From Cordilura impudica (taxonomy: Eukaryota > Arthropoda > Insecta > Diptera > Scathophagidae), in contig OY821518.1 of NCBI GenBank assembly GCA_963682025.1, positions 127,786,582 through 127,850,581 on the forward strand: a stretch of 64,000 bases of DNA, given 5' to 3'. The first letter of the stretch is position 1. Every line of letters begins with the position of its first letter. The notes under the pieces were generated by a model. It saw only the letters and a program-made list of their open reading frames with translations. It was not told where the DNA came from and did no database searches. The position numbers and the translations under genes are program-made. Below are positions 35,090-46,664 of this stretch, piece after piece.

Positions 35090-35237
35090 CTGTTTTATTC
35101 ATAAAACACAATTAACTAGTTTGTATATAAATAGAGTTATCACAACAGAAAAATATGATAGTACACGGGACTATCAAAATTCGGTTGGCAACAAATTCGG
35201 TTGCAATGACAAGTCCGTTTTCTGTGTGCAGCAAATA
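35090..35237 (+). mobile_element. MITE-like family G, right-end fragment
   Basis: ATTCGGTTGGCAACAAATTC followed by TCCGTTTTCTGTGTGC matches the right terminus of the complete copy at 35698-35931. Left half not recognised. Confidence 0.5.
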
Positions 35238-35289
35238 TTGTTCTACTCAATCCATGTTTAAGAATATTATAGATTTGCCTAAAAATTTA

Positions 35290-36170
35290 CAATGGACCAC
35301 TATGTTGTCAGGGTGTAATGACTATGTGATGATGTTTGTAACTATCAAAAATATTTGACCTAGATCCATCTTTTATGATACCAATCGACTCAGAATCACT
35401 TTCTGAATCGATTTATCACTTCGTAAGTATGAATATATTTTTACGAAATTTAGTGCGTAAGCTTCTATCGGCCTTAGCATGAATCCTATTGCAATTGGTG
35501 AAAATCGGTTCATGTTCAGGCCCCTATAAGATCGACTTAAATTGCCGTAAGATCGATATTATCATATAGATCTCTGTCAAATAGTGTTTGTGTGGCTTTA
35601 TTACATCCATTAATTAGTAGTCCAGAAATAAACCGCATAGGACAATTTTTAGTCATAGTCCCCTTATAAAGCTGCTTCCCGATCTTCACTTAAACCCACA
35701 CACAGAAAAAATATTTGCCAACCGAATTGTTCTAAATTGGAACAATTGTATTTTCGATTATATCAACAGAAATTTAATATCATCGCTAATTTTCTATTAT
35801 GATAAAATATTTACTGTTAACGCAGTAGAATTGTAATCATCGTGAACCCGAAAATCGGTTATTAGCATTATCGCAATTCGGTTGGTAATAAATTCGGTAG
35901 CCACAATGAATCTGTTTTCTGTGTGCATAAAAAAAAAATATCGCACAGAATTTTTTCAAATTTGGTTTGTATATGAATTTGTAAAAAATAAGCTATCTTA
36001 GCAAATATGATCATTCCTCATATAAATAGAGTAGCCGATATGAATTTTTCCATATCCGAATGCAAATAAATTAATAACAATACCACTCAATTAGTTAGAC
36101 ATAACAGATAGGGTCTCTAAATGTATAAAGTATCGCATAGTAGGTCTAGACCGACTATAAATTTTGTACT
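35290..36170 (+). mobile_element. Helentron-like copy A4, with MITE G nested inside
   Basis: 5' CACTATGTTGTCAGGGTGTA and TGTTTGTAACTATCAAAAAT; 3' hairpin TAGTAGGTCTAGACCGACTA at 36138-36157. Split at 35698-35931 by a G element. The GTCCGTCCG tract is deleted in this copy. Confidence 0.65.
35698..35931. mobile_element. MITE-like family G, complete copy
   Basis: About 235 bp bounded by inverted CACACAGAAAA / TTTTCTGTGTG. Subterminal TTGCCAACCGAATTG and CAATTCGGTTGGTAA are also inverted. It lies inside helentron copy A4. Related ends at 35237 and 61382. Confidence 0.6.
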
Positions 36171-37167
36171 TCAACACCGTCATAGTGGAGTCGATATTTT
36201 CCATTTTGTATTTTATAGCAACGGATATTGACTCAGCACCGCAATGGCCTCCTAAGGAACGCTTCCTTTCAATTTTGTGCAATTCAAAGTAGGCTGTGGA
36301 CCAAATACCAGTTAGTGAGATATTTTGTTTTAATTTTAAAAAACAAAGTCATAGTATTATATTTAAGCAATAAAATTTCATTTAAAATTCCACTCAGTTC
36401 TCGGTTTTCTTTGAATGCCAATTTGACATTATTATTTGTTACGGCTTTGAAGGCATTCCTTCATTTTCTTTAAAAATCCTTTATGTCTTTCAAAGTGTGT
36501 TTAATATTCTTCGAGTATGTCTTTATTATTGTTATTTTTAAAGTAGTGCAGCTAAAACTAAACTAAAAACTCAGGTGGAGGGAACCAAAAAATCAGCATA
36601 ATAAAATTAATAAAAACCTAACAGATAGGATATTGCGAACCAAACATTTAACCTTAATATCTGGAAGACCAGGACGATTGCTGAAGCCTGCTATGACTTA
36701 TGTCTCATCATCCAATGGAATAATTTTTTATCGCAAAAGTTCATACAACTTTCTTGATATAGTTTTTATTCATCTTTAAACAATGCTGACGTTCGTTTCA
36801 TGCACTTTCTAAACTTTTACATTGCCATTTATGTTTTGGTGTTATTCACTGCTTCTTCGATATAGATGAGATTTCAAAATATCGTTCCAGAGTACCATCT
36901 AGTTTACTTCATGGCATTTGCGTGTCTTTTGCAATAAAATGAACTGATCGCTTTGGATTTGCCTTTCATTTGTCAACAATTAGTTTTCTTCATTGAAGTG
37001 TAAACTAAACATAATTTTAAGGGGTTGCTGAATATTTTTCATTAAATTTTTTAATGAAATTTCTAGCAGTTCGAATCATAACCTATTTCGATTTTAACGA
37101 ATTTAAATCTATCCAAGAAGCATTGGGTCAAATTAATATTGAAAATAAAGTTAATGGCTAATGGTTA
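36171..37167. other. AT-rich non-coding stretch
   Basis: No gene recognised. GGTGGAGGGAACCAAAAAAT at 36574-36593 may be a worn tail of helentron family B. Confidence 0.45.
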
Positions 37168-37249
37168 TTTTTTTTTTTTGCATTTATTCATAATAATTAT
37201 GTATTTATTCGCAATAATTAGAAGAAAGTTCACATAGTAGAACATAGGG

Positions 37250-39180
37250 CATCACCAAATATTCTCCAGTTTACACGATCAGCGGCGAGGAATTTGATTT
37301 GGTTCCATGATGTATTTGCTTTTTGACATTATTTTAGAATAGTTCGTTGGCAGGTGTTACGTGGGCGGCCGGGTCTGCGATGACCTTGGGGATTCCTTTC
37401 TAAGGCAACTCTAGCAATGTCATTTCTTGGTCTGCGTTGAATATGACCTATCCAGGTCCATTTTAGGTTTAATATCTCCGTCGGGATAGGGGTCATCTTC
37501 GAGATTGATAGCAACTGTTCAGTCGTCACCCATTTGGCCAAAAAATTTTATTTATTTGCCTTAGGCATCGGTTGACGAAAACTTGCATCTTGGCAGTTTG
37601 ATGTTGTGTTGTACCCCAGTTTGTGCAAGAATACAGAGGGATTGACATCACACTGCAGTTGAATATGCGTAATTCCATTTTTTTTAGAAATATGGTTTGA
37701 TCGTCATACTTTATGTAGACTGTGGAATGCTACTCTAGCTTTGTTTATTCTGTTGGTTATATCATCATCTGACCCTCCGTCTTTGGTTAAGATACTTCCG
37801 TGGTAACTGAAGGATTCAACGTCTTCGATGGCTACACAATATAGTGTGAGGGGAGTGGGGGTAATTGAACCAATACGAAGTAATTTGGTTTTTTTTATAG
37901 TAATTTTTAGTCCTACTGCATTTGCATTTGCAGCGAGTTTGTGCAGTTTATCCTCAATATCGCAGAAGCGATGAGCAATTGGACAAAGATCATCCGCATA
38001 ATCAACGTCATTTAGGAATTTGCTTAAATTCCAGCGTATTCCACGAGGGGAATCGATATTGGTTTGTTGCATAACCGAGTCAAGCAGGATTAGGAAGAGC
38101 GTGGGTGACAGGACACAGCCTTGTTTGACACCATGTGTAGTTTGGAGTAGTTTACTCTCCTGGCCATTAAAACGTACGACTGAGACAGAATCTGTGTAGA
38201 GCTCTTTGATGAGGTTTATAATTGTTGTTGGTGTACCCTTAACAACGAGTGCATCCCATAAAGGCTGTCGAGAAATTGTGGCGAAAGCTCGTTCGAAATA
38301 AATAAAAAGAAGATATAGTTGTGAGTTGTATTCAATAGATTGTCCGATTATTATGCGGAGTGTATTAATATGATCTGCGCATGAGCGGTTTGGTCTAAAT
38401 ATTGATTCTTCTCAATATTATGAGTGGCATTATCTTGCAGATGGTGTTTAGGAGTGTGATTCCCCTCCAGTTTTTGCACTGGGATAAGTCACCTTTTTTG
38501 GGTACAGTTACAATCACTCCTTCTTTCCATGATTTAGGTATCAGATTGGTGATCCAAGCTGTTCTTATAATCGCTGTAAGGGATGGGCAATTATTCTGGC
38601 TCCGTACTTTAATAGCTCTGCGGGAATGTTATCAGGACCGGGGGATTTTTGGTTCTTCAGACTTTTGAGGATCTTAACTATTTAATTTTGAGTGGGCGGT
38701 GTTGTGGATAATTGCCTTAAGGGATTTCGTCGAGGTTCTGTTGGGAAATATGGCGATATTTGGGTGGAGGTGGGTTCAGAAAAGAAGAAGCTATGCCATC
38801 TATTAAGCTGTAGGTCTATAGTAGTAAGAACAGTGTTGTTTTCATCTTTTAGTGCAGCAGTTGTACTAGCTTTCTTACCTTTTAATTGTTTTATTGCACT
38901 ATACACAATATTGCAATATTGTTGTAGTAGCTTTCACAGTCTATCTTCACCATGTATTTCACTCTACGAGCGACTAAGCGATAATCTATTTTGTGCCCTT
39001 GTTTTTCTTCATTTGTTTTTGAGTGATCGACTTTACGCTTTACTTGTCTGCGTATTTTTATCTATTACCAATTTTGATCACTTAGCCATGGTTTATGTTT
39101 TCGTCTCTGGACACCTGGAGCAGATTTGGCGCTATCCGCACGTATCTGTGCGATGTCCTGCCACTGCATTCTAATGGTCA
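37250..39180 (-). pseudogene. LINE reverse transcriptase (RTE-like), broken
   Basis: In order on the minus strand: VQRRKHKPWLSDQNW, YSAIKQLKGKKASTTAALKD, ENQKSPGPDNIPAELL-type sequence, RSCADHINTLRIIIGQS, VVKGTPTTIINLIKELY, FNGQESKLLQTTHGVKQGC (fingers/palm), FLNDVDYADDLCPIAHRF (catalytic Asp pair, about 37990), GLKITIKKTKLLRI, GGSDDDITNRINKARVAFHS and finally WTWIGHIQRRPRNDIAR with NPQGHRRPGRPRNT. The last block is typical of RTE-like elements. Stops break the middle part. Clade assignment is from memory of motif layout. Confidence 0.7.
38684..38730. repeat. 47-bp perfect inverted repeat, arm 1
   Basis: Exactly reverse-complementary to 39488-39534. Core AGTGGGCGGTGTTGTGGATA. This arm belongs to the RTE-like LINE coding region. 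Confidence 0.9.
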
Positions 39181-39309
39181 ATTGGCCCGCAACAATTTTT
39201 AAATGCAGTAAATACTTACAACAACAGTTGAGGCCTCAAAATAAATAAATTGTAGGTATATGAATTGATAGCACATATACTCACTCAAGCGGTTCGTTTT
39301 TAATATTAA

Positions 39310-39615
39310 CTAGCTTAACCCAGCACTCGCAATTCAAGTGCAAATTCTAGGAAATTTTATTTTTTCTTTAAATTTTTTTCTTTCAGTGTTTTTTTATTCA
39401 TACCTATATTAAAAAATTAATGATAATAAATAATTTTAAAAGAGCATAAAGGTGTGCTAATCAATTTTAGGCAATTCACAATTCAACACGAAATCCCTTA
39501 AGGCAATTATCCACAACACCGCCCACTCAAAATTATAATTAAATTCGATGGATTTTGAATTGGCTAAAATTGATTAGCATACCTTTAGGGTCTTATAAAA
39601 TTATTCACATATTAT
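39310..39615 (-). mobile_element. Helitron-like element C4
   Basis: 3' end on the minus strand: GCACTTGAATTGCGAGTGC hairpin, then TGGGTTAAG and CTAG at 39313-39310, followed by T, the canonical Helitron 3' context. Interior has CTAATCAATTTTAGGC, shared with C3. The 47-bp LINE fragment lies inside it at 39488-39534. The 5' terminus is not recognised. Confidence 0.55.
39488..39534. repeat. 47-bp perfect inverted repeat, arm 2 (LINE fragment inside Helitron-like C4)
   Basis: Identical, inverted copy of 38684-38730. Flanked on both sides by C-family sequence. Confidence 0.9.
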
Positions 39616-39755
39616 CCATAAATGTTATCATTCGAAACTTCTCCTCCATATGAACTATAACTGTGCCAATTTTCACACTACTCCGTGCCCGTATTTTGCT
39701 CCAAAAATATAAAAAAATTAAAAATATTTTTCTTCACTATTAATATATCGATAAT

Positions 39756-40250
39756 ACAGCCAGAAAATATGGGTTCCTATTTCTGTGAAACATTTTTGGA
39801 GTCATTATCTGGACGGTGAGCATTTCCAAGTCAAGGTGAAAGTTTTAGGCTTGTAACGTAAAAACTCTAATTGGTTTGGCGTTCTCAGGCCCAACTTTTT
39901 TATGGCCTTCAGCATATTTTCCTTATCTTGATGTTTGTTTGCTTAGATTTTCTGGTATAAACATTCTATTTAAATATTTTAGTTCGTAGAAAAATTCGCA
40001 GAATTCGATTAACGATGTTATTTTTGAAATAAAAATTTCATATTCCATTGCTATGCGCTCTAAAATATTTTGAGTTTTCTTTGGCTCTATTTTTTCAGTC
40101 GTTGATGACCAGAAATTTTGAGTTATTTTTTTAATATTTCATTATATTAAAATAGTCCAACTTTTTTACATGGATATATGTATTAATAAACGTATTTATT
40201 TAGGCCTTAGCTAAAATTTTGCTGAAGAATAAATGATAAATCATAAATGA
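39756..40250. mobile_element. MITE-like family F, copy 2
   Basis: Shares with 14580-15360: TCCAAGTCAAGGTGAAAGTT, GTTCTCAGGCCCAAC, TTGTTTGCTTAGATTTTCTGG and TTTTTACATGGATATATGTATTAATA. The right end is missing, replaced by the C5 fragment. Confidence 0.55.
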
Positions 40251-40330
40251 CTAGTATAGCCCAGCACTCGAAATTCGAGTGAAAATTCTACGAAATATTA
40301 TATTTCATTAAATTGTTTCTTTCAATTCAA
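40251..40330 (-). mobile_element. Helitron-like element C5, 3' terminal fragment
   Basis: CACTCGAATTTCGAGTG hairpin (perfect), then CTGGGCTATA and CTAG (40254-40251), followed by T. Truncated after about 80 bp. Confidence 0.55.
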
Positions 40331-40336
40331 TACAGA

Positions 40337-40990
40337 GCGTGTGATATACCACTGTGTGGTCAGGGTATAATGAGTCTGTGCTGATGTTTGTAACTACCAG
40401 AAATATTTGACTCAGACTCATCTTTTATAATACAGATTGACTCAGAATCCTTTCTGAGTCGATTTAGCTATGTCCGTCTGAACGCTATTGAAATTGGTGA
40501 AAATAGGTTCATGTTCAGACCTAGTCCCCTATGTGACTTAAATTGTCATAATATGCAAATTATCATACAGATCTCGGTCAAATTGGGTTTGTATGTATTC
40601 TTTATATCCGTTTATCAGTAGCCTAAAAATAAACCCTATAGGACAACTCTTAGTCATTGCCCCCATATGAAGCTGATTCCCGACCTTCTTTTATATCTAT
40701 CAAAAAACAAAACTACTGCACAGATTTCTCTCAAATTTTGGTTTCTATATGTTTTTGCAAAAAATAAGTGATGTAACCAAATACGGTCAGGATGGATTAA
40801 TTTTTTGACCTAGTCCCCATATAAATATAGCAACCAATGTGAACGTGTTCATATCCGAAAGAAAATTAATAACAATGCCAGTCAAATTTGGAAATGCTTA
40901 TTTTCTATATCTAATTAGTTGGACCTATGATATAGGGTCTCTGAACGCATGGTATAGGGTATCGTATTGTCGGCCAAAACCGATAAGCAA
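40337..40990 (+). mobile_element. Helentron-like copy A5
   Basis: 5' CCACTGTGTGGTCAGGGTAT, TGTTTGTAACTACCAG and a shortened ATGTCCGTCTG. 3' TATAGGGTATCGTATTGTCG with a decayed hairpin (GTCGGCCAAAACCGATAAG) and no CTTACTTGTTT. Interior CATAGGACAACTCTTAGTCAT-type blocks as in A1. Confidence 0.6.
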
Positions 40991-42786
40991 TAAAAAAGAA
41001 GAAAAGTAAACTCTCCTTATTGACAAATTTTGAGTTCTCTTCTAAAAGCATTGTGTTGAAATTCAGCGGCCTTCAGACCCCCTACATACCAATTTTCGTT
41101 TTAATCGCATGACCTAGACAAAATATCGTTTTAAATTTTATAATAAAACCAAATTTTTTGTATCGTAAATGCTACGGTAAGTATAAATACTTTTATCTGG
41201 ACTATGCCTTTACCGCAATGTGCACTAGAGTAATTTTTCTAACAACTATTTCTTATACTATTTTTTAAATTATAATTATATCAAACAAGCTAGAAACATT
41301 TTAATTGGCTTAAATTTTATAACAGAAAAAAAAAACATAATCTATGCAATATTTTTTATTTTTTAACAATTATGGTCATTACCATATAAAAAAAAATAAA
41401 TATATTAAAAATATATGGAAAAAATCCCCAGCAACTTTGCAAACTATAACTGGTCAACCTCATTAATTCATCGAATTGATAGTGTCACCTGCATGTTTGA
41501 AACAACAATTGATTTCATTTGTATTTTGAGTAAATTAAAATTCATTTAAATGGTATTGAAATTATACTTTGGAATGTGTGTTTAAGTTTAAAACAATTAT
41601 TGCCAGTCATTCAATAAATATTCGTAAAAGTCAGATGGCAATTATTGAACAAATTTTTATGCAAATTGTTTGAATCAGGGCAAAATTGTAAATGTTGCCA
41701 CAAAATCTTAAATTCCAATTAAAATTGAAAAAAAAAAGCAAACGCATGTGAGACATTTTTGATTTCATATAAAAAATATGCAGCAATTTTCTATTAAGCA
41801 GTTTCCTTATTTTAGACAAAAATTGTATACAGCTCGTATAAGAAAATTAGAATATTACTAGCTAACATTAGTTTTTAACAGTTTCATTTTATATTGTCAT
41901 TAATTTCAAATCAAGTTGTTGATCAATTCAAAATTTGTCTTTCATTGATTAGTTGGACAGAAGCAAGTGCTAAAATCTCAGAAGTATAACAATTTTATAA
42001 CTTCCAATAAATCTTCAATCTTAGTGTAGAATCGAAAAGCCACCTGTCAATTATAATTCTATAACAAACAAATAATTAATAAATCTTAAGAGCAACGTAA
42101 CCAGTGCTATTGAAAAAATTAACAAGCTAAAAAAAATACTCATAAATAGCTAGGTATCATGAGAATATTACAAGATATATAAAATGTAGATTGTTAAATG
42201 CTGATAAATTATGAAAACATTAAAATAATTTACAAATTACATAAATATTATGATAAAAGAAAACTAGAAAACTTTAACTGCTCTGGCTGACACGAAGACG
42301 ATGACAAAGAGACATCTACCATCTTGTAGAGACTTGCGAAAATCATCTTCAATGGTTATTTACAAATTCAAGTTTTCAGATCCATATAGACCAGCCAATG
42401 TAAAATAATTTATAGAACAGGAGTTGTGGAATAGTTTGCAAAAAAAAAAAATTGTTAATATTTACAGTCATTTCCAAGAACATTTAACTTACAAGTTAGA
42501 AAATATATACAAGTATTGAGCGCAAAAAAAATCTTGTCTCATTGATGTTTGTTTGCTAAAAACATTGCCATTAAAAAGCAGAGATCTGAAGTAATTTAAT
42601 TATAAATAAAAATCATGTGAATCCGATTACTGGGGAGATGTGCAAACATTTAGTATTTAAAGATTTTTTTATGGCCCTTTTTAAAATCAAACAGATAGCG
42701 CCATCTATGTATCACTTAAAGCAAACAATTGCAGGGGCTCTGCTTATATAAAAATATTTATTTTTATTTATCATTTCAACTAGTTA
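40991..42786. other. AT-rich non-coding stretch
   Basis: No gene or recognised element; frames present are short and AT-driven. Confidence 0.5.
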
Positions 42787-42912
42787 GTTTTTAATTTTTC
42801 ATTTTTCGTTTTTCATTTTTTATTTTTTATTTTTCATTTTTTTTCTTTTTTCATTTTGATTTTTTATTTTTCATTTTTCATTTTTCATTTTTTTTTTTTC
42901 ATTTTTCAAAAC
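42787..42912. repeat. (TTTTTCA)n / (TTTTTTA)n tract
   Basis: About 125 bp of irregular 7-bp units TTTTTCA and TTTTTTA with longer T runs. Confidence 0.85.
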
Positions 42913-43039
42913 GTTTTTATAACGCTATTTGCTCCATAATTTTATCTCCAAACCTTCCTAATGAAATCGTGCCTTCATTTTATCTCCAAACTCCTAATCT
43001 TTTCACCAATACAATCGTACCTCACACACCGTTTTTGTC

Positions 43040-43351
43040 TTACTCTGCATTGTGAAATAAATTTTATTTTATAGATTTAGTATCCCCTAGATTTTTTCAG
43101 CTATGTCGTCCTGCTTGGCATAGATCCACATAATTTTTTTTTATGTAGTCCACAGGAATGTTCTTCATATATACTTCAATCCTATCCCAGCCAGCCGAGT
43201 TTTCAAAAATGCCCACACATTTTCTATTAAATTTTCTATTCAATGGTGGCCATTCCATCACCCAAAACAACTGTGAATTAAGCCACTCTTTCACAGTTTT
43301 CGCAGAATGTTTTGCGACATGTCGTGTTGGAATACCCATTTTCAGATTCAT
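43040..43351 (-). pseudogene. Tc1-like transposase C-terminal remnant
   Basis: Minus frame 43351-43097: HVAKHSAKTVKEWLNSQ and FWVMEWPPLNRKFN parallel QDNDPKHTSKxxKEWL and VMEWPAQSPDLN of Tc1-like transposases; NIPVDYIKKNYVDLC parallels the C-terminal W..IP.EYC..L. The second Asp of DD34E and the SPDLNPIENLW core are degraded. No N-terminal half or inverted repeats seen. Confidence 0.55.
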
Positions 43352-43586
43352 GTACCATTTTAGTAAATGTTATCGGCAAATATGATGCAAGTACCTTGGT
43401 TTTGCGAGACAGATATATTCGGGACAGGAAAGCAGATTAAAGTGTAGTTTTTTCATCATTTGAAAGAATAGCAATAACAATATCTAAAAGTAACGATTGA
43501 TTTGTTTTTCTAATACACTAATACCCTATTCCGAAAATGTTGCGAACATTGCCGCTCTTTGCATCACGCTGTATATTGCATTTTAT

Positions 43587-43765
43587 TATACCCTACACCA
43601 CTATGTGGTAAGGGTGTCATGAGTTTTTGCCTATGTTTGTAACTACCAAAAATATTTGACCGAGATCCATCTATTATTATACCGATCGACTCAGAATCAA
43701 ACGGTGTATAGTCAGACTTAGCCCCCATAAAAATAAGGTCCAGATTATAATATATATATTAAGGT
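43587..43765 (+). mobile_element. Helentron-like copy A6, truncated
   Basis: ATACCCTACACCACTATGTG, TGTTTGTAACTACCAAAAAT and CCGATCGACTCAGAATCA, then internal deletion and AGACTTAGCCCCCATAAAAA; no 3' terminus. Confidence 0.65.
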
Positions 43766-44274
43766 GGTTCAAATTTTATGGGGCCAAAAAAATCACCATG
43801 GGTTCATCGCGATTCTGGTACTATGGGCCATAACAAGTATATTTGACCAAGAACCATAGCTCTAAAATCATTTTCGAGACTGCCAAAATTTCGATGAAGA
43901 TATTTTCATGATATTTCCAATAATTCTCATCAAAATGTAAAAAAAATTATTGAAAATGTGTATACCTGGGGTTTTGGGTCGGGAAATCCATTTTTCACAT
44001 TTATTTTTATTTTAACAGCCGCCAGGGGGCATTTGCGTGCATTTTTTTTTTTTTTTTTGATTTTTTAAACCTTTTGCGGAAAACTGACGAAATTATAGCA
44101 CAAATCGACAAATATTTGACTTTCCCATATTTAAAATAGACCAAAATATTCAGCGCTGAAAATTATGTTGGGTACCCTACATCGATTTCATTCAATTTAA
44201 GTCAAAAATTTCTCATTTTATTTACTCTTTGAATATCATCCAATTTAGGCAGAAAAAAATCTGTTATCATGCCG
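43766..44274. other. Non-coding stretch
   Basis: No gene recognised; a T run at about 44046-44059 follows GGCATTTGCGTGC. Confidence 0.4.
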
Positions 44275-44450
44275 TGATAACAAGCACAGCAGCCCAAAAA
44301 CCGCACCAAACAGTGACACGTTGTGGATGCATTTGTTTTTCGACAAACGCATTTGAGTTCTCTGAACTCCAAATGCGACAAATTTGATAATTAAGGAAGT
44401 CTTCAAAGTGAAAATATCATTGTGATTATTTTGTTCGAAAAAGCAGCAGC
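44275..44450 (-). pseudogene. Mariner/rosa-like transposase fragment
   Basis: Minus frame reads HFEDFLNYQICRIWSSEN and KQMHPQRVTVWCGFWAA, parallel to the segment just after the first catalytic Asp in IS630-Tc1-mariner transposases (DEAHF...NKQNCRIW...HPQKVTVWCG). Only about 55 residues remain. Different from the rosa element at 44898. Confidence 0.6.
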
Positions 44451-44897
44451 CATTTTTTTATATTCAATAAACCATTCAACTGCCAATGACGGTAAATTCA
44501 CATCTTGCGTTCATGTTTGGAAACTATTTATGTGGGAAAATGGTCGGTCATGATCACATATGTTAAAGTCAATTCTTTATCCCAAAAACATAAAAACACC
44601 ACATTTTAGAAAAATCTGTGCATTGTTGAAAATATTTTAATAATTCTAAAAAATAATATTCTTTACTTATTTTCTGAAATTAATCTGTGGGTTTCTCTTG
44701 ATGTCAAACTGACTCTATATGAAAATCTTTAAATATTTTCTTCACCACGATTTTTTTAATAGAACAAATTTAATGTATTCATGAAATTCCTCAAATTTAT
44801 TCGTTATTTTATGAAAATATTTAGATTAATTAGTTTTTATATTTAATACAGTATAAACAAATTCGTATATCGAGGGCTTACATTCAAAAAGTGCTAT
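44451..44897. other. AT-rich spacer
   Basis: Nothing recognised. Confidence 0.4.
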
Positions 44898-46195
44898 CTA
44901 AAGAGTGATTTTTAAAGAGTTATAGGAAAGTTTTCCAAAAAAAAAACACATAAAATTCAGAAAAATGCATGAAATCTTTATTTGAATCGATAGTAGAGTC
45001 CATATAATTTAATGTTTGAAGATTATTTCATGCAAATGTTGACCGTGACTGCGCCTCAAATGGTCCATCCGCTTAGTTCATTTTTGGCATACTCTTTCCA
45101 ACATTTCGGCCGGTATCTCACGAATAAATGCTTCAATGTTGTCTTCCAATGCGTCAATTGAAGCGGGATTGTCTGTATAGACATGAGCTTTAACATAGCC
45201 CCACAAAAAATAGTCTAAAGGCGTTAAATCGCACGATCTAGGCGGCCAATTGACCGGTCCCGAACGTGAAATAAAATGTTCACCGAACTCGCCTCTCAAT
45301 AAGTCCATTGTTGCGCCTGCTGTGTGGCATGTGGCACCATCTTGTTGAATCCACATGTCATGCAAGTCAAGCTCTTGCATTTTGTGCAAAAAAAAGTTGG
45401 ATATCATCTCTCGGTAGCGCTCACCATTCACAGTTACGTTACGATTCGCATCATCTTTGAAGTACGGTCCAATGATGCCACCAGCCCATAAACCGCAACA
45501 ACTGTGACTTTTTCTGGATGCATTGGTAGCTCTTCCAATGCTTCTGGCTGATATTCACTCCAAAATCGACAATTCTGCTTATTTACTTACCCATTGAGCC
45601 AAAAATGAGCTTCGTCGCTGAACACAATTTTTCGGTAAAAAAGTGGATCTTCGGCCAACTTTTCAAGAGCCCATTCACAAAAAATTCTACGTTGCGGTAG
45701 GTCGTTCGGCTTCAATTCTTGCACCAGCTGTATTTTGAGAGGCTTCACACCTAAAGCCTTCCGCAAAATTTTCCACGTTGTTGAGTAACAGAGGCCCAAT
45801 TGCTGCGAACGGCGACGAATCGATAGTTGATGGTCATTATTAACACTGGCCGATACAGCTGCGATATTTTCTTCAGTTCGCACTCTACGTAAGCGTGTAG
45901 GTGGTTTAATGTCCAACAATGGAAATTTGGTGCGAAATTTAGTCACAATAGCCCGAATAGCCGCTTCAGTGGGTCGATTAAACTGACCATAAAATGGAAG
46001 AAACGTGCGATGACCTTTCTTAACAGAGCACGCATTTTGATAATAAAATTCAATAACTTTCAAGCGTTGTTCGTTTGTAAGACGATTCATGGTTAAATTA
46101 TAGACCAAACTGAAGATGTTTGACAATGAAACAAAACGTGCGTCAGCTGTTTAAACCAGTGTTGCCAAAAAGATAATAGCTTTATATCAATAATT
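44898..46195 (-). mobile_element. DD41D (rosa-type) mariner-like transposon
   Basis: About 1.3 kb, nearly complete: transposase gene with short non-coding ends. Candidate inverted ends, read inward, are TTTTTAAAGAGTTATAGGAA (left) and ATATAAAGCTATTATCTTTT (right); the match is weak, so the boundaries are approximate. Confidence 0.65.
45003..46092 (-). pseudogene. DD41D transposase (rosa-type), one nonsense and one frameshift
   Basis: Starts MNRLTNEQRLKVIEFY at 46092. Helix-turn-helix region with PPTRLRRVRTEENI and SIRRRSQQLGLCYSTTW. First catalytic Asp in FSDEAHFWLNG; second in WIQQDGATCHTA; third in TPLDYFLWGYVK. I count 41 residues between the second and third Asp, so DD41D. A TAA replaces the Tyr codon after LNG at about 45585, and one base is missing near 45507 where TVWCGLW is expected. 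The C-terminus ends near ERVCQK. Otherwise well conserved, hence a fairly recent copy. The long N-terminal extension in the open frame (46126) is not needed. Confidence 0.85.
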
Positions 46196-46312
46196 ATTTT
46201 AAAGAGAGCATGTAAAAATAATTTCTTAATAAGATCTGAAAGTATTTGTCGATTGATTTGCCTCAATATCTATTAAGAAATAGCCGTACTAATCATGAAT
46301 GATATCAAAATA

Positions 46313-46664
46313 TCGAGTGCCACTTCTAGGAAATTTTATTTATTCATTAAATTAAGACCCTAAAGGTATGCTAATCAATTATAGCCAATTCACAAATCAG
46401 CACAAAAAACAAACTCATTTTTATGACAAACACATTAACAAATTTAGTAAACACGCACATAGCATTGTATAATTTTATGTATGTGTTAGTAGCAACTTTA
46501 AATGCAATTTACTCAAAATAAAGAAAAAAATTTAAAAATCTGTAAATCTGCAAAACGGCTGAAATGAAGTACTTTCAAATAATATATGTTTGGTCAAAAT
46601 CGGGATAAAACGGTAGAACAAAACATCGGTCACAAGAAATCGCCTAGCCTATTAATATTATAGA
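46313..46664 (-). mobile_element. Helitron-like element C3
   Basis: 5' end on the minus strand at 46664: TCTATAATATTAATAGGCTA, preceded by A. Interior shares TTATGTATGTGTTAGTAGCA and GCTAATCAATTATAGCC with C1/C4. The 3' hairpin side is degraded (ATATCGAGTGCCACTTCTAG). Confidence 0.55.

Larger units (their letters stand above)
37168..39185 (-). mobile_element. RTE-like LINE, degraded
   Basis: Minus-strand LINE whose 3' end is a 12-base poly(A) (T run 37168-37179 on the plus strand). Coding remains cover much of the reverse transcriptase and the C-terminal region. The 5' endonuclease part is not seen. Several stops and frame shifts. Confidence 0.65.

Noticed and set aside
38692..39174. 160-codon plus frame
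   Set aside because: Antisense of the RTE-like LINE, whose minus-strand protein is clearly recognisable.
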